This document shows, one piece after another, positions 17,205 through 25,724 of a DNA stretch of 64,000 nucleotides. Position numbers and translations under genes: made by a program. The notes below the pieces were generated by a model, which made no database searches, was not told where the DNA came from, and saw only the letters and a program-made list of their open reading frames with translations. Each line of letters begins with the position of its first letter. The stretch's first letter is position 1. Source of the stretch: Bacteroidetes bacterium UBA1947 (lineage in GTDB: Bacteria > Bacteroidota > Bacteroidia > Chitinophagales > Chitinophagaceae); NCBI GenBank assembly GCA_002336915.1, contig DDET01000021.1, forward strand, positions 1 through 64,000. The letters are read 5' to 3'.

Positions 17205-17465
17205 TTAGTCGTGATGCTCCTGGTACCTTACATGCGTACGGTGGTGATAGCGCCTTACCGGAGGATGTACAACCCTGGCGTGGTGCACATTATTGGTCAC
17301 ATGATGCGTCTCTACCACGGTCTCATGGTGATGCTGCACAGCAGGGCCTTCGTGAGTTGTAGTGTGGTTATAAGTGCTTGTATGCGTTTGTTGGGTACGC
17401 CTGTCCTGGGCAAAAGCCAGGGACACGCAACACATAGCTGCTGCGATGAGTGTTAATTTTTTCAT
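17205..17465 (-). CDS. Small His-rich secreted protein
   Basis: 86 aa. The signal peptide MKKLTLIAAAMCCVSLAFAQ is followed by a 66-residue mature part with 16 histidines, mostly in HH or HHH clusters (QHHHETVVETHH, NVHHARVVHPP, YHHRTH, EHHD). Histidine density of this kind often means zinc, copper or nickel binding in the periplasm or outside, but no metal-transport genes lie nearby. It is also low-complexity and Thr/Val-rich, so an unfolded chain is likely. Not a recognised family. Confidence 0.65.
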   Translation of the reverse strand: MKKLTLIAAAMCCVSLAFAQDRRTQQTHTSTYNHTTTHEGPAVQHHHETVVETHHVTNNVHHARVVHPPVRRYHHRTHVRYQEHHD

Positions 17466-17526
17466 TATCCTGATTTTAAGTTAAGAATAGATGAATAAAG
17501 CCTATAATAACCGAGCCAACAGATAA

Positions 17527-18978
17527 TTATGAATGTATTTTCCTGAGCAATATAAAGCGGTCCCTGTTCACAACAGTATCGATCTTGTAAACGTGAGGTA
17601 CAAGCTCCAGTTCGTCGCGGTGAATGTAATAGTAATCGAAACTGGTATCGTTTGTTACAGGGTCCTGGTTGTATAAGACCCAGGCAAAGCGGTCCCTATA
17701 TTTTGTAGCAATGTAAAACTGCAGGGCAGGCTGCACACGCCAGCTGCTGCGTACTTTGATCTTGCCCGGCCCGGTCTTTCCTTCCTTGTCCATTTTCTGT
17801 AAAATGAGTAATACAGGTGCATCGTCGGGCCATGAGCGGGTGATGCTGAAGTTCATGTGCGCGCAGAAATTAATGAGCGCTGCAAGAGATAACAGGATAA
17901 GGGTTGAGCGTGAAAATACCTTTGGCAGGCGGGCCAGTGCATAAACAAATTGCAGTATAAAAAGCGGCACAAAAAATAAAGCCGTCCGCTCTATGACCAG
18001 CTTGCTGCCTGCTATGTAATGCTGGGCAAGAGCGACCAGCAGGGGTGCCAGCAGCAGGAGATACAAGCTAAGACCAATGCCGCTTTCAAGGTCCTTTTTG
18101 CGAATGGCTGAAGTGATAAAATAGACGCCGGTAAGTATGGCTACAGCTACCAGTATGTAAGCCAGTACTGCTACAATACTATCGGTACCGGCAGCCAAAT
18201 ACAGGCTTTCCCGTACCAGCGAAGAGATAGTATCGTGCACAAGGCCAATGTCGCCGCCGTAGTAGAGCTGGCCTTCATCGGTAAGCGCTTTTAAGTTGCC
18301 CACGATGGTGAGGAAGAGTAGTACGGAAGCAATGCCTATCGCCAGCAATTCATTAAGAACGATCTTGCGCGGATTGTGCTTCAGCCATGTGGTATACAGC
18401 ACCACAAGCGGGAGGCTTACAAAGAAATAGAGCAGGGCGTAGTTGGCATACACTGCCAGCATAGCCATAAGCAAGCTATACCACAATAGCCTTTGGCTGC
18501 TGCTTTGAATGTAGCGGAGCATGTAGTATATGCTGCCCGTCATTAAAGCAATCGACAAGCCATAGCCACGGCATAAGCCCCAAAACTCGAACAGAAAGGG
18601 GTTGAGATTGAGCAGCAAAAAGCCTGCAGCAATGAGCAATTTATCCTGCAACAAACACTTCAGTATGCGGAAGGAAAAGTACATGTATGCTACCTGCGCC
18701 AGCAGGTTGGTTAAGCGCAGGCAAAACTGGCTATTGCCAAACATACCCATAAATGCTTTGGACAGCAGGGAATTAAGGATATGGTCGTTGGCCGTGGTGG
18801 GATGAATATTAATGATATCGCCCCACAAGGCGGAGATGTACCAATTGTAGGTGATACCTTCATCGTGCGTGAGGGGCACATATAATATACGAAGGATGTT
18901 AACAGCCAGCAGTGCCATTGCAAGCAAGAGCACAAATAAAGTAGCTGTATCTATTGTCCGTGCCGATCTCGTTCGCAT
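17527..18978 (-). CDS. Polytopic membrane protein, glycosyltransferase family 39-like
   Basis: 483 aa with about 10-12 hydrophobic segments. Near the N-terminus, after the first membrane helix, PLTHDEGITYNWYISALWGD carries the Asp-Glu pair that polyprenol-dependent glycosyltransferases of the GT39/ArnT/PMT group use in their first periplasmic loop; the last 90 residues form a soluble periplasmic part. This fits a membrane glycosyltransferase that uses a lipid-linked sugar, but the assignment rests on topology and one motif. It lies 7 bp downstream of the retropepsin-like lipoprotein gene and is probably co-transcribed with it. Confidence 0.65.
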   Translation of the reverse strand: MRTRSARTIDTATLFVLLLAMALLAVNILRILYVPLTHDEGITYNWYISALWGDIINIHPTTANDHILNSLLSKAFMGMFGNSQFCLRLTNLLAQVAYMYFSFRILKCLLQDKLLIAAGFLLLNLNPFLFEFWGLCRGYGLSIALMTGSIYYMLRYIQSSSQRLLWYSLLMAMLAVYANYALLYFFVSLPLVVLYTTWLKHNPRKIVLNELLAIGIASVLLFLTIVGNLKALTDEGQLYYGGDIGLVHDTISSLVRESLYLAAGTDSIVAVLAYILVAVAILTGVYFITSAIRKKDLESGIGLSLYLLLLAPLLVALAQHYIAGSKLVIERTALFFVPLFILQFVYALARLPKVFSRSTLILLSLAALINFCAHMNFSITRSWPDDAPVLLILQKMDKEGKTGPGKIKVRSSWRVQPALQFYIATKYRDRFAWVLYNQDPVTNDTSFDYYYIHRDELELVPHVYKIDTVVNRDRFILLRKIHS

Positions 18979-18985
18979 ACTCCTG

Positions 18986-19954
18986 CTAGTCTATTATTCC
19001 GAATTTTTTATTCCTGAAATCTATCACAATAATACTATTCCAGAACAGGATGTTCCCTGTAGTTGCATCGCAGCCCTCCGGCAGCTCGTGTTCGGCAGGT
19101 TCGCTACCTGCATAAATTTCCACATTGGCAAAGCTATGGCCTGCGAGCCTAAACGAATCGCGCATGGGTTTGCCTATCATGCTGACCATTTTGCCAAAGG
19201 CAGATACAGCAATGGTATCGTTAAAAGGTGCGGCGGAAAGCTTAGACGCAAGCCTCTGCGAGGTGAGCAGCGGAAAGATGCTTGAGCCACAATCGAAGAG
19301 CACTTTATAGGTCTCACCTTTGTATTCCATTTTAAGCACCGGCCTGCCCCAGCCGTCGAGCGAGATATCAGCGAAATATGTTTGAAATTCCTTTGGTACG
19401 GCATCGGTAAGACAAAACTTCTTGTGCGGATAGTCTATCACCAGCACCTTGTCTTTACAAACATCAACGCCAATGGTGCCCATGTGCTTAGGCACATTGT
19501 TCTTTACCTCTTCCGGCGCTATGGTCTCCCCATAGTCCTGTTTGATATAGGCAGCGGGGCTTTGCAGTACCATACTGTCCAGAACTATTTGCAGATCTTT
19601 AAGGTATGGAGCGCCAGTCTTGTTGTAAGTCCCCGCTAAAGAAGGAGTACCGTGCAGGTACGGCTTCAAAGGATTGCCATAGATCATGGTGAGATCGGAA
19701 CCGATGTCGAACTGGAAGAGAAAGGGGTAGCTTAAACCGTTGAGCCTGGCGGGCACCATCATTGCCATGCGTTCTACCCACCTGTTGCCCACACTATCGC
19801 CGGCCCAGTAAAAGTTCTGCCACTGAAGATCCTCGGTTTCGTAGCGCGAGCTTACTGTCCATGTGCCGAACTTGCCGTTTCCGTGGCCCTTACAAGACAA
19901 TAAAGAGGCTATTGTAAGCAGGCCGGAGGTCAGTGATAAAGCCAATTTTCTCAT
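18986..19954 (-). CDS. Retropepsin-like aspartic protease-type lipoprotein
   Basis: 322 aa. Lipoprotein signal (SLLSC, Cys 21). Two pepsin-like half-sites are visible: FLFQFDIGSDLTMIYG (Asp 83) and KVLFDCGSSIFPLL (Asp 221), each in a hydrophobic-hydrophobic-D-x-G-S context. Canonical aspartic proteases have D-T/S-G, so the DIG and DCG variants leave activity uncertain. The C-terminus (GNILFWNSIIVIDFRNKKFG) is typical of this family, where a strand carries the final NxxVxDF-type motif. The ATG at 19954 directly starts the signal peptide. First gene of a two-gene operon with the GT39-like protein. Confidence 0.75.
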   Translation of the reverse strand: MRKLALSLTSGLLTIASLLSCKGHGNGKFGTWTVSSRYETEDLQWQNFYWAGDSVGNRWVERMAMMVPARLNGLSYPFLFQFDIGSDLTMIYGNPLKPYLHGTPSLAGTYNKTGAPYLKDLQIVLDSMVLQSPAAYIKQDYGETIAPEEVKNNVPKHMGTIGVDVCKDKVLVIDYPHKKFCLTDAVPKEFQTYFADISLDGWGRPVLKMEYKGETYKVLFDCGSSIFPLLTSQRLASKLSAAPFNDTIAVSAFGKMVSMIGKPMRDSFRLAGHSFANVEIYAGSEPAEHELPEGCDATTGNILFWNSIIVIDFRNKKFGIID

Positions 19955-19991
19955 CTGGTACAAAGTACGAAAAGGCATGAATGTAAAAAAG

Positions 19992-20015
19992 AAAAGGCTG
20001 CCGCAGCAGCCTTTT
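19992..20015 (-). terminator. Terminator of the 20046-21362 gene
   Basis: AAAAGGCTGC / GCAGCCTTTT is a perfect 10-bp stem with loop CGCA; on the minus strand it is followed by a long T-rich tract. Confidence 0.85.
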
Positions 20016-20045
20016 ACAAAAACAGTTTTTGTTAACTTACCTCCC

Positions 20046-21362
20046 TCAGTCTATTGCCTCGTATTTTTTAATGTAGAGCTCTACACCATTGTTCTCATCT
20101 GTAATATACGCAGTTTTTTCGCCGAAAAGATTGATGATATAATCGTCGCTTAATTTTTGTGTTAGCGTGGCGCGTGTGATGTATATACCGGGCTTCACAT
20201 CGTGGGCCAAGAATACAAAGACACCATCTTCTTCCACGCGGCGGGCGGTTATGATGTCTTTGCCGTTCACGTTATGAAGTGTAACAACCGCGTTGGCAAA
20301 ACCTATCTCCAGTATCTCATTCTTCTCTTCCTCGAACAGGCCGCTTGCATCCAGCTTCAGGTCTACATTCACCTCCTTTATTATTTCGGGTTCTTCGTAA
20401 ACATGATGCTTTTCTTCGGAGGCAGTGGAGCGTCTGCCCTGCATGGCTGTAGACCTGCTATCCACATGCTCCATATGCTGTGTGGGCGGCGGAGGCGCCT
20501 GTACAGCGGGTGCACCAAAATTCTCAGGCAGCAGCACATCTTTGAACCTTTCGAGCAGGCTCATCATACGGCCCGAGAAAAGGCCAGCAATGAAGGAGAA
20601 CACGATCAGCCCCTCATTGGTATTCACCTCTATCACGTTGCGGTGCTTTACAAAATTATAGGTAAGCAAAATAATAATGGTGCAAAACGGAGCATAAAAT
20701 AACTTTGCCAGCTGGTATGGAATATCATTGGGGTCAAACTCGTTCTTGCCCATGCGGTTCATATTACCCAGCAGGAAGATGCTGCTACATATTACACCGA
20801 TGATCACCCAAAAGACAACCTCGAAATAAACGGTAGCACCTGTGAGCCAGAAATAACACTTAACCCTGAGCCTGACCTGTGCCAGGAAGGAAATAACCTC
20901 CTGCGAACTGAAGGTGCTGAGGTAATCGCGAATGATATTGAGCTGGTCTTCTTTCACCCTGTCGTCGAACTCACTACGAACGTAAAGTAGCGCCTTATTG
21001 ATACGGCAGCTATCGTTGCAGGCATTGGCATCGAATATTACCGCTGGTTCGGGACGGGTATTTACAGAAGTATCAAGCGTGGTATCGCCAGCAGCCGTTA
21101 TAGTTTGCCGAATCGTATTATCAATAACGCGGATCTTTTCCGGACCTACATTTGTGATATCCTTCTGATATAATATACGGTTGATCTGCTGCAACTGCTC
21201 GGTTGTGAACCTGTAGTACTGGTAGCCGTTGCGGATGTAGTGGGTATAGAGATACAGGCCTATCCAAAGGATAAGAAAAAACGCAAGCAGTGCGAACCAT
21301 TTCCTTACTGTCCAGAATGAGGCCGAGGCAGCATTACCATTATCAATGGTGTTTGTTGACAT
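20046..21362 (-). CDS. Membrane protein of unknown function with C-terminal beta domain
   Basis: 438 aa, no signal peptide. Predicted membrane segments at about 23-42, 175-196, 222-242 and 255-272, with a periplasmic-sized domain (about 45-170, containing NACNDSCRINKALLYVRSEF) between the first two. After the last helix there is a Pro-rich linker (QAPPPPTQHMEHVDSRSTAM) and a beta-sandwich-like C-terminal domain (VDLKLDASGLFEEEKNEILE ... AVVTLHNVNGKDIITARRVE ... DVKPGIYITRATL) that resembles carboxypeptidase-regulatory-like modules. I cannot name the family. Confidence 0.6.
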   Translation of the reverse strand: MSTNTIDNGNAASASFWTVRKWFALLAFFLILWIGLYLYTHYIRNGYQYYRFTTEQLQQINRILYQKDITNVGPEKIRVIDNTIRQTITAAGDTTLDTSVNTRPEPAVIFDANACNDSCRINKALLYVRSEFDDRVKEDQLNIIRDYLSTFSSQEVISFLAQVRLRVKCYFWLTGATVYFEVVFWVIIGVICSSIFLLGNMNRMGKNEFDPNDIPYQLAKLFYAPFCTIIILLTYNFVKHRNVIEVNTNEGLIVFSFIAGLFSGRMMSLLERFKDVLLPENFGAPAVQAPPPPTQHMEHVDSRSTAMQGRRSTASEEKHHVYEEPEIIKEVNVDLKLDASGLFEEEKNEILEIGFANAVVTLHNVNGKDIITARRVEEDGVFVFLAHDVKPGIYITRATLTQKLSDDYIINLFGEKTAYITDENNGVELYIKKYEAID

Positions 21363-21718
21363 TTTTTATTTTTTTCAATTTCAGTTCTCTCTCTGCCGCC
21401 TCTAACGCAGGATAAAATGTAGAAAAAAGTTTATAAGTAATAGGTCCTGTTAATTCTCTTTGTTAACATGAACGGGGATGTGAAAATAGAGTATCCGTTT
21501 CAATCCTACAATTCTCAAATAGTTATGAATTTGTTTAATTATAGGAATAACGTCCATAATAATATATAACTAATTGGAAATCAATAAAAATAGCGAATTT
21601 TCACATTTTGTTAACAGCCTGTTATTCCCTAATAAGGATTACGAGCAGCAGGGTCATTTTCCGTTTGCTAACGGCTTGTTAACCAGATACAAACGGGCTG
21701 TTAAGCGGGGCTAAAAAC
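21363..21718 (+). promoter_or_regulatory. AT-rich intergenic region with three TAAC-N5-GTTA palindromes
   Basis: No gene is seen in this stretch between divergent genes. Palindromes TAACAGCCTGTTA (21612-21624), TAACGGCTTGTTA (21669-21681) and AAACGGGCTGTTA (21691-21703) lie 16-95 bp upstream of the putative -33 box at 21719. The last two are 22 bp apart centre to centre, about two helical turns, which suits cooperative binding of a dimeric regulator. Confidence 0.5.
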
Positions 21719-21749
21719 TTTGCCTTGAGGCTATACTAGTACATCTTTG
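21719..21749 (+). promoter_or_regulatory. Putative promoter of the 916-aa gene
   Basis: TTTG at 21719-21722 and CATCTTTG at 21742-21749 are spaced 19 bp apart and match the Bacteroidota -33/-7 pattern TTG...TAnnTTTG with one mismatch. The predicted transcript start near 21756 precedes the ATG at 21785 and argues against a GTG start at 21749. Confidence 0.5.
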
Positions 21750-21784
21750 TGTCAGCAAACAAGGAAAAACAAGCAAACAGCCAA

Positions 21785-24535
21785 ATGCAAATCCAGAACA
21801 CATACAGGACAACAGGTGCAAAGCTCATGCTTTGTGCAGTTATGCTGCTGGCTTTTGCAAATAACCTGAATGCACAGGTTTTCAAAACTTCCTTCACTAC
21901 CTCCTTGCTGAGCGATTCACTGGTTGCCGGCAGCAATAAAGATTTTCTTTATAACAACCTTACCATCAACAACACTTCATCTGAAAAGCTGAATATGGTT
22001 GTTAACATTACCGTACCGGGCAGCTGGCAGGTAATAACAGCAAACGTGGTGAACGTGGGCCTCGAATCTAACCAGAGCACTATCATCCCAATACGCCTGC
22101 TGCCATCGAGCAGCAATACTGCTAACTGGGAAACAGTGAAAATAGAATACCGCAACGCTGCAACCGGCGAAACAAAAACTGAATCTTTCTCTATCAAAGT
22201 ACAGGAGTTCACAAAATTCAAGGCGCTGCTGCCAAAACCTAACTTTGTAATGGGCAGCTACCAGAGGAATATAGCAATACCAGTATATGTAAAGAATGCA
22301 GGTAACACCACCAGCACTTACGTAATAACCTACAAAAATGAAATGCTGCACCTGGACGGTACTACGAGCATAGAACTGAAAGGCGGTACTGATACTACCT
22401 ACAACATTAACCTGAGCATGAACGAAGGCGAATGGTCATTGCTGAAAAAAGAAGATATCAAAATATCAGTAAGCAACAATAACGATGCTGCTACACTGGG
22501 ACAGAGCATTTCGAAAATAGGATATGAGTTGAAAGAACACAGCTCGGCCTATATGGACATGCCACTGCAGGTAGAAGGTGGTGCTACATATGATGGCCAG
22601 GGTGGCGTACAATACTACGGTGGTATCTACGGTAGTGTTAACGTAACTGAGCAAGACCAGCTGTCGGTAGCATACAGGAGCAAAACATATTCTAAAGACA
22701 ACGTACAGGATAACAACATCATGAGGATGGACTACAGGGGCAAAAATGTAAATGCAAGCCTTGGTAACATCCTGGCAGTAAACGAATTCATGATGGACGG
22801 TTATGGTGCCAAAGCTGCCTATAACAATAACAACGGAACAAGTGGCGAAGTATACGGTGTAGTAAAAAGCAGGACAGGTGATGCAAAAACATTTGGTGGA
22901 AATGCACATTTTTCATTGTTCAACAATGTGAAGCTGACAGAAAACGCAGTTGCTAACCTGGACCATGCAAAAAGCATCAACAGCGGTATAATAAAACAAA
23001 CTGCTGAAATAAACATTAACGACAAAACGAAACTGAGTGTAATAACCGGTGCAGGTGCTGATGTAAAAACGGGCAACGATACTAAAACGCTTGCAGGTAC
23101 ATCATTCGGCTACAACTTCAGCTATACCGGCAAGCATGTAAATATCTTCTCTAACGTATTGCAGAACAGCAATGGTTATACAGGTATCTATAAAGGACAG
23201 CGCTTACAGATGCATGATGTGCGCCTGACTAGCAAAAATCTGTTCGTAGGCGGTTTTTACGAGTTCAACCTGAAAAAAGAAAGCTACTTCCTGGATACAA
23301 TACAGGTGAACAATGCATTCAACCTGAAAACACAGAATTACGGTGTACGCCTGGGCTGGACCACAAAAAGCAGCAATGTAGTGGTATCTGCAGGCAACCA
23401 GACACAAATGCAGGCCAGCGACGGCCCTGCTTACCAGACCAGCTTTAACTATGTGAACCTGAACTCAACAGTATGGATCGCAAAGAAAGTGTCTGTAACA
23501 CTTAACTCAACTTCAGGCCTTGGCCAGGTAACAGGACATCCTGAAACAAAGACTTTCATCACCAGCAACCAGGGTTCAATACAGTTCATGGGTGCAGGCG
23601 TATCTTTCCGTTATGATAAAGGCCCTTTCTTCTACAACGACTTTATCACTTACATGAGCAACCCGGTAAAAAGCGAGCGCTTTTTCCTGAGCCCTTATGC
23701 TGAAGTAAGCCTGCTGAAGAAAAGCCTTACCCTGCGCGGCCAGTATAACTATGCTAAGATCATCCCTAACTCACCGGTAACTTCTAACGTACTGTTCAAC
23801 ATTTCTTATGCAAACTCTGCAAAAGGCTTTGACATGAACGTAAACGGAATGCTGCCTGTAAAAGCTGCCGGAACAACAGCAAGCCCTTATGTAAGCGCTT
23901 CGTTCCGTGTACGTCTCAACGCTCCTTGTGTAGCAGTAAAGAAATACCACACTGTAAAGCTGATACTGTTCAAAGATGCTAACAGCAATGGCCTGCGCGA
24001 TGCAAACGAAGCAGCTGTAGCCGGCCAGATGATATCGCTTAACGGCAACCTGTTCGTATCGAACGAAGACGGTGAGATATTCTTCAGGAATGTAGAAGCT
24101 ACAAACTTCAAAGCTGACTTTAGCTACAGCAGCAAGATAAAAGGCTGGAGCCCTGCAGCAGGTACTATCCAGATGTTTGAAACAAAAGGTGATAACACCG
24201 AGTATATCCCCTTCCGCCCAAGTAAAGTATTGCAGGGCAAACTGACACTGGTAGCTGATTCACTGTCAAATACAAAATTCACTTTAGGCAGCATCAAGGT
24301 AACCGTTACCGGCAGCGACAACACAAACTACAGCACTATAACAGACGAGGAAGGTAACTTCTACTTCAACCTGCCTACCGACAACTATGTAGTAACACTG
24401 AGCGAAGCAGCATTTGACGAGCATTTCCGGCCTTCACAACTGTCACAGCGTGTTGATCTTACGAACAACAGCACTAAGAATGTATATTTTGAAATTCGCC
24501 AGAAGAAAAGAAGCATCAACATCATTAAGCAATAA
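21785..24535 (+). CDS. Large secreted/outer-membrane protein with central barrel-like region and SdrD-type B module
   Basis: 916 aa from the ATG at 21785 (signal peptide through LMLCAVMLLAFANNLNAQ). Residues about 40-230 look like two beta-sandwich modules (FLYNNLTINNTSSEKLNMVV ... TIIPIRLLPSSSNTANWETV). A central 450-residue stretch (about 245-700) alternates polar and aromatic residues with Gly-Asn turns (YDGQGGVQYYGGIYGSVNVT, YRSKTYSKDNVQDNNIMRMD), as in outer-membrane barrels of the usher type. The C-terminal part has an SdrD B-like module with a Ca-binding-like loop (DANSNGLRDANE) and a second carboxypeptidase-regulatory-like module. No pilin or chaperone gene is near. Function unknown. 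Confidence 0.7.
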   Translation: MQIQNTYRTTGAKLMLCAVMLLAFANNLNAQVFKTSFTTSLLSDSLVAGSNKDFLYNNLTINNTSSEKLNMVVNITVPGSWQVITANVVNVGLESNQSTIIPIRLLPSSSNTANWETVKIEYRNAATGETKTESFSIKVQEFTKFKALLPKPNFVMGSYQRNIAIPVYVKNAGNTTSTYVITYKNEMLHLDGTTSIELKGGTDTTYNINLSMNEGEWSLLKKEDIKISVSNNNDAATLGQSISKIGYELKEHSSAYMDMPLQVEGGATYDGQGGVQYYGGIYGSVNVTEQDQLSVAYRSKTYSKDNVQDNNIMRMDYRGKNVNASLGNILAVNEFMMDGYGAKAAYNNNNGTSGEVYGVVKSRTGDAKTFGGNAHFSLFNNVKLTENAVANLDHAKSINSGIIKQTAEININDKTKLSVITGAGADVKTGNDTKTLAGTSFGYNFSYTGKHVNIFSNVLQNSNGYTGIYKGQRLQMHDVRLTSKNLFVGGFYEFNLKKESYFLDTIQVNNAFNLKTQNYGVRLGWTTKSSNVVVSAGNQTQMQASDGPAYQTSFNYVNLNSTVWIAKKVSVTLNSTSGLGQVTGHPETKTFITSNQGSIQFMGAGVSFRYDKGPFFYNDFITYMSNPVKSERFFLSPYAEVSLLKKSLTLRGQYNYAKIIPNSPVTSNVLFNISYANSAKGFDMNVNGMLPVKAAGTTASPYVSASFRVRLNAPCVAVKKYHTVKLILFKDANSNGLRDANEAAVAGQMISLNGNLFVSNEDGEIFFRNVEATNFKADFSYSSKIKGWSPAAGTIQMFETKGDNTEYIPFRPSKVLQGKLTLVADSLSNTKFTLGSIKVTVTGSDNTNYSTITDEEGNFYFNLPTDNYVVTLSEAAFDEHFRPSQLSQRVDLTNNSTKNVYFEIRQKKRSINIIKQ

Positions 24536-24550
24536 AAAGAATAACCCTGA

Positions 24551-24634
24551 ATGTATTATATACCAATACCGCTAATCATAGCATTACTCCTGCTAGTACT
24601 CCAGTTTGCCATAAAAACAAAAAAACAATCGTAG
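24551..24634 (+). CDS. Putative tiny single-span membrane peptide, 27 aa
   Basis: ATG at 24551 opens a 27-codon frame: MYYIPIPLIIALLLLVLQFA followed by IKTKKQS and a stop. It has a clean 18-residue hydrophobic helix and a positively charged tail, the pattern of small bacterial membrane proteins. It starts 15 bp after the large gene at 21785 on the same strand. With so few codons it may be chance. Confidence 0.35.
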   Translation: MYYIPIPLIIALLLLVLQFAIKTKKQS

Positions 24635-24697
24635 ACCTGCCCGTAACAGAATACCGGCAAATGATTATCTTAGTCCTTTCCTGATCTGATCCTTGCA

Positions 24698-25504
24698 ATG
24701 AGACAAAAAATAGCTAAGATACTCCGCTCAACGGGGCTAATATTTATTGCAGACCTGTTGCGTTACAGGTATATGTTGCTAAAGAACAGGAAAAAGAATG
24801 AAGCCTTTTGCCGTGAGCACCCTGGCATTGCATTTCCCGAGCCTTATATGATCTATGAGACCTTCCGGCTTGATTATCAACGCTATTATGAAAAAGGGAA
24901 AGAAGGCGCTGAATGGGTGCGTGATGAGGCCAGCCCATTCATCAATTTAAAAGATCGCGATATACTGGACTGGGGCTGCGGGCCCGGCCGTGTAGTGCGC
25001 CACCTGCCTGAAGTGATCAATAATGGCTGCCGCTTTTACGGCAGCGATTACAATGCCGCCTATATAAAATGGTGCAGCGAAAACATACCGGGCGTAAGCT
25101 TCAGCAAAAATGAACTAAAGCCGCCACTGGTATATGAAAGCCGGAAATTTGACCTTATATATGTTATTTCGATATTCACCCACCTATCGGAACAAAGCCA
25201 TGTAGAATGGTTTGAGGAGCTGATGCGTGTACTAAAGCCGGGAGGAATCCTGATGCTTACCAGCCATGGCAATGTTACTAAGGCTAACTTAACGCCCCAA
25301 GAGATACAGCAATATGACAGGGGCGAGCTGGTGGAGCGTGCCAATGTAAAAGAAGGGCATAGAATGTATACTGCCTATCACCCCGAAGCATATATGCACA
25401 AATTGTTTGCAAATAAAGCCAGCGTACTAAAACATAAACCGGGTACCAAACAAAGCTGGGGCTTTGAGCAGGATTTGTGGATACTGAAAAAACTAGCTGT
25501 TTAA
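24698..25504 (+). CDS. Class I SAM-dependent methyltransferase
   Basis: 268 aa. The Rossmann methyltransferase core is at about residues 70-190: motif I DILDWGCGPGRVVRHL, acidic residue at the end of strand 2 in FYGSDYNAAYIKW, motif IV-like FDLIYVISIFTHL and LMRVLKPGGILMLTSHG. This is the arrangement of small-molecule or sugar methyltransferases (Methyltransf_11/25 type). The N-terminal 65 residues contain a hydrophobic stretch and basic residues (FIADLLRYRYMLLKNRKKN) that may bind the membrane. Substrate unknown. Confidence 0.85.
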   Translation: MRQKIAKILRSTGLIFIADLLRYRYMLLKNRKKNEAFCREHPGIAFPEPYMIYETFRLDYQRYYEKGKEGAEWVRDEASPFINLKDRDILDWGCGPGRVVRHLPEVINNGCRFYGSDYNAAYIKWCSENIPGVSFSKNELKPPLVYESRKFDLIYVISIFTHLSEQSHVEWFEELMRVLKPGGILMLTSHGNVTKANLTPQEIQQYDRGELVERANVKEGHRMYTAYHPEAYMHKLFANKASVLKHKPGTKQSWGFEQDLWILKKLAV

Positions 25505-25662
25505 CCGGACCTTTATTAAAAGCCATCGGCGGACCCAATGAGTCCGCCGTGTAGCCGTGATAGCGCCCCCTTCATGAAGAAAGGAATGAAGCGTATAAAT
25601 GATGACCGGTTTAGAATCTAATCTTATGGCTGCAAGTTAGGAGCGGGAAGGCTTCCAAAAAA

Positions 25663-25687
25663 CCGTTAAAAAACGGATTTTTAATCC
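25663..25687 (-). terminator. Weak terminator downstream of the AI-2E gene
   Basis: GGATT-aaa-AATCC followed on the minus strand by GTTTTTTAAC, 38 bp past the stop codon. A separate GC-rich hairpin without a T tract (CGGCGGAC / GTCCGCCG, 25527-25549) lies nearer the methyltransferase end. Confidence 0.4.
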
Positions 25688-25724
25688 AAAAAAAAGTTGT
25701 ATATAGGCGCAGAGGCCAAAATCC

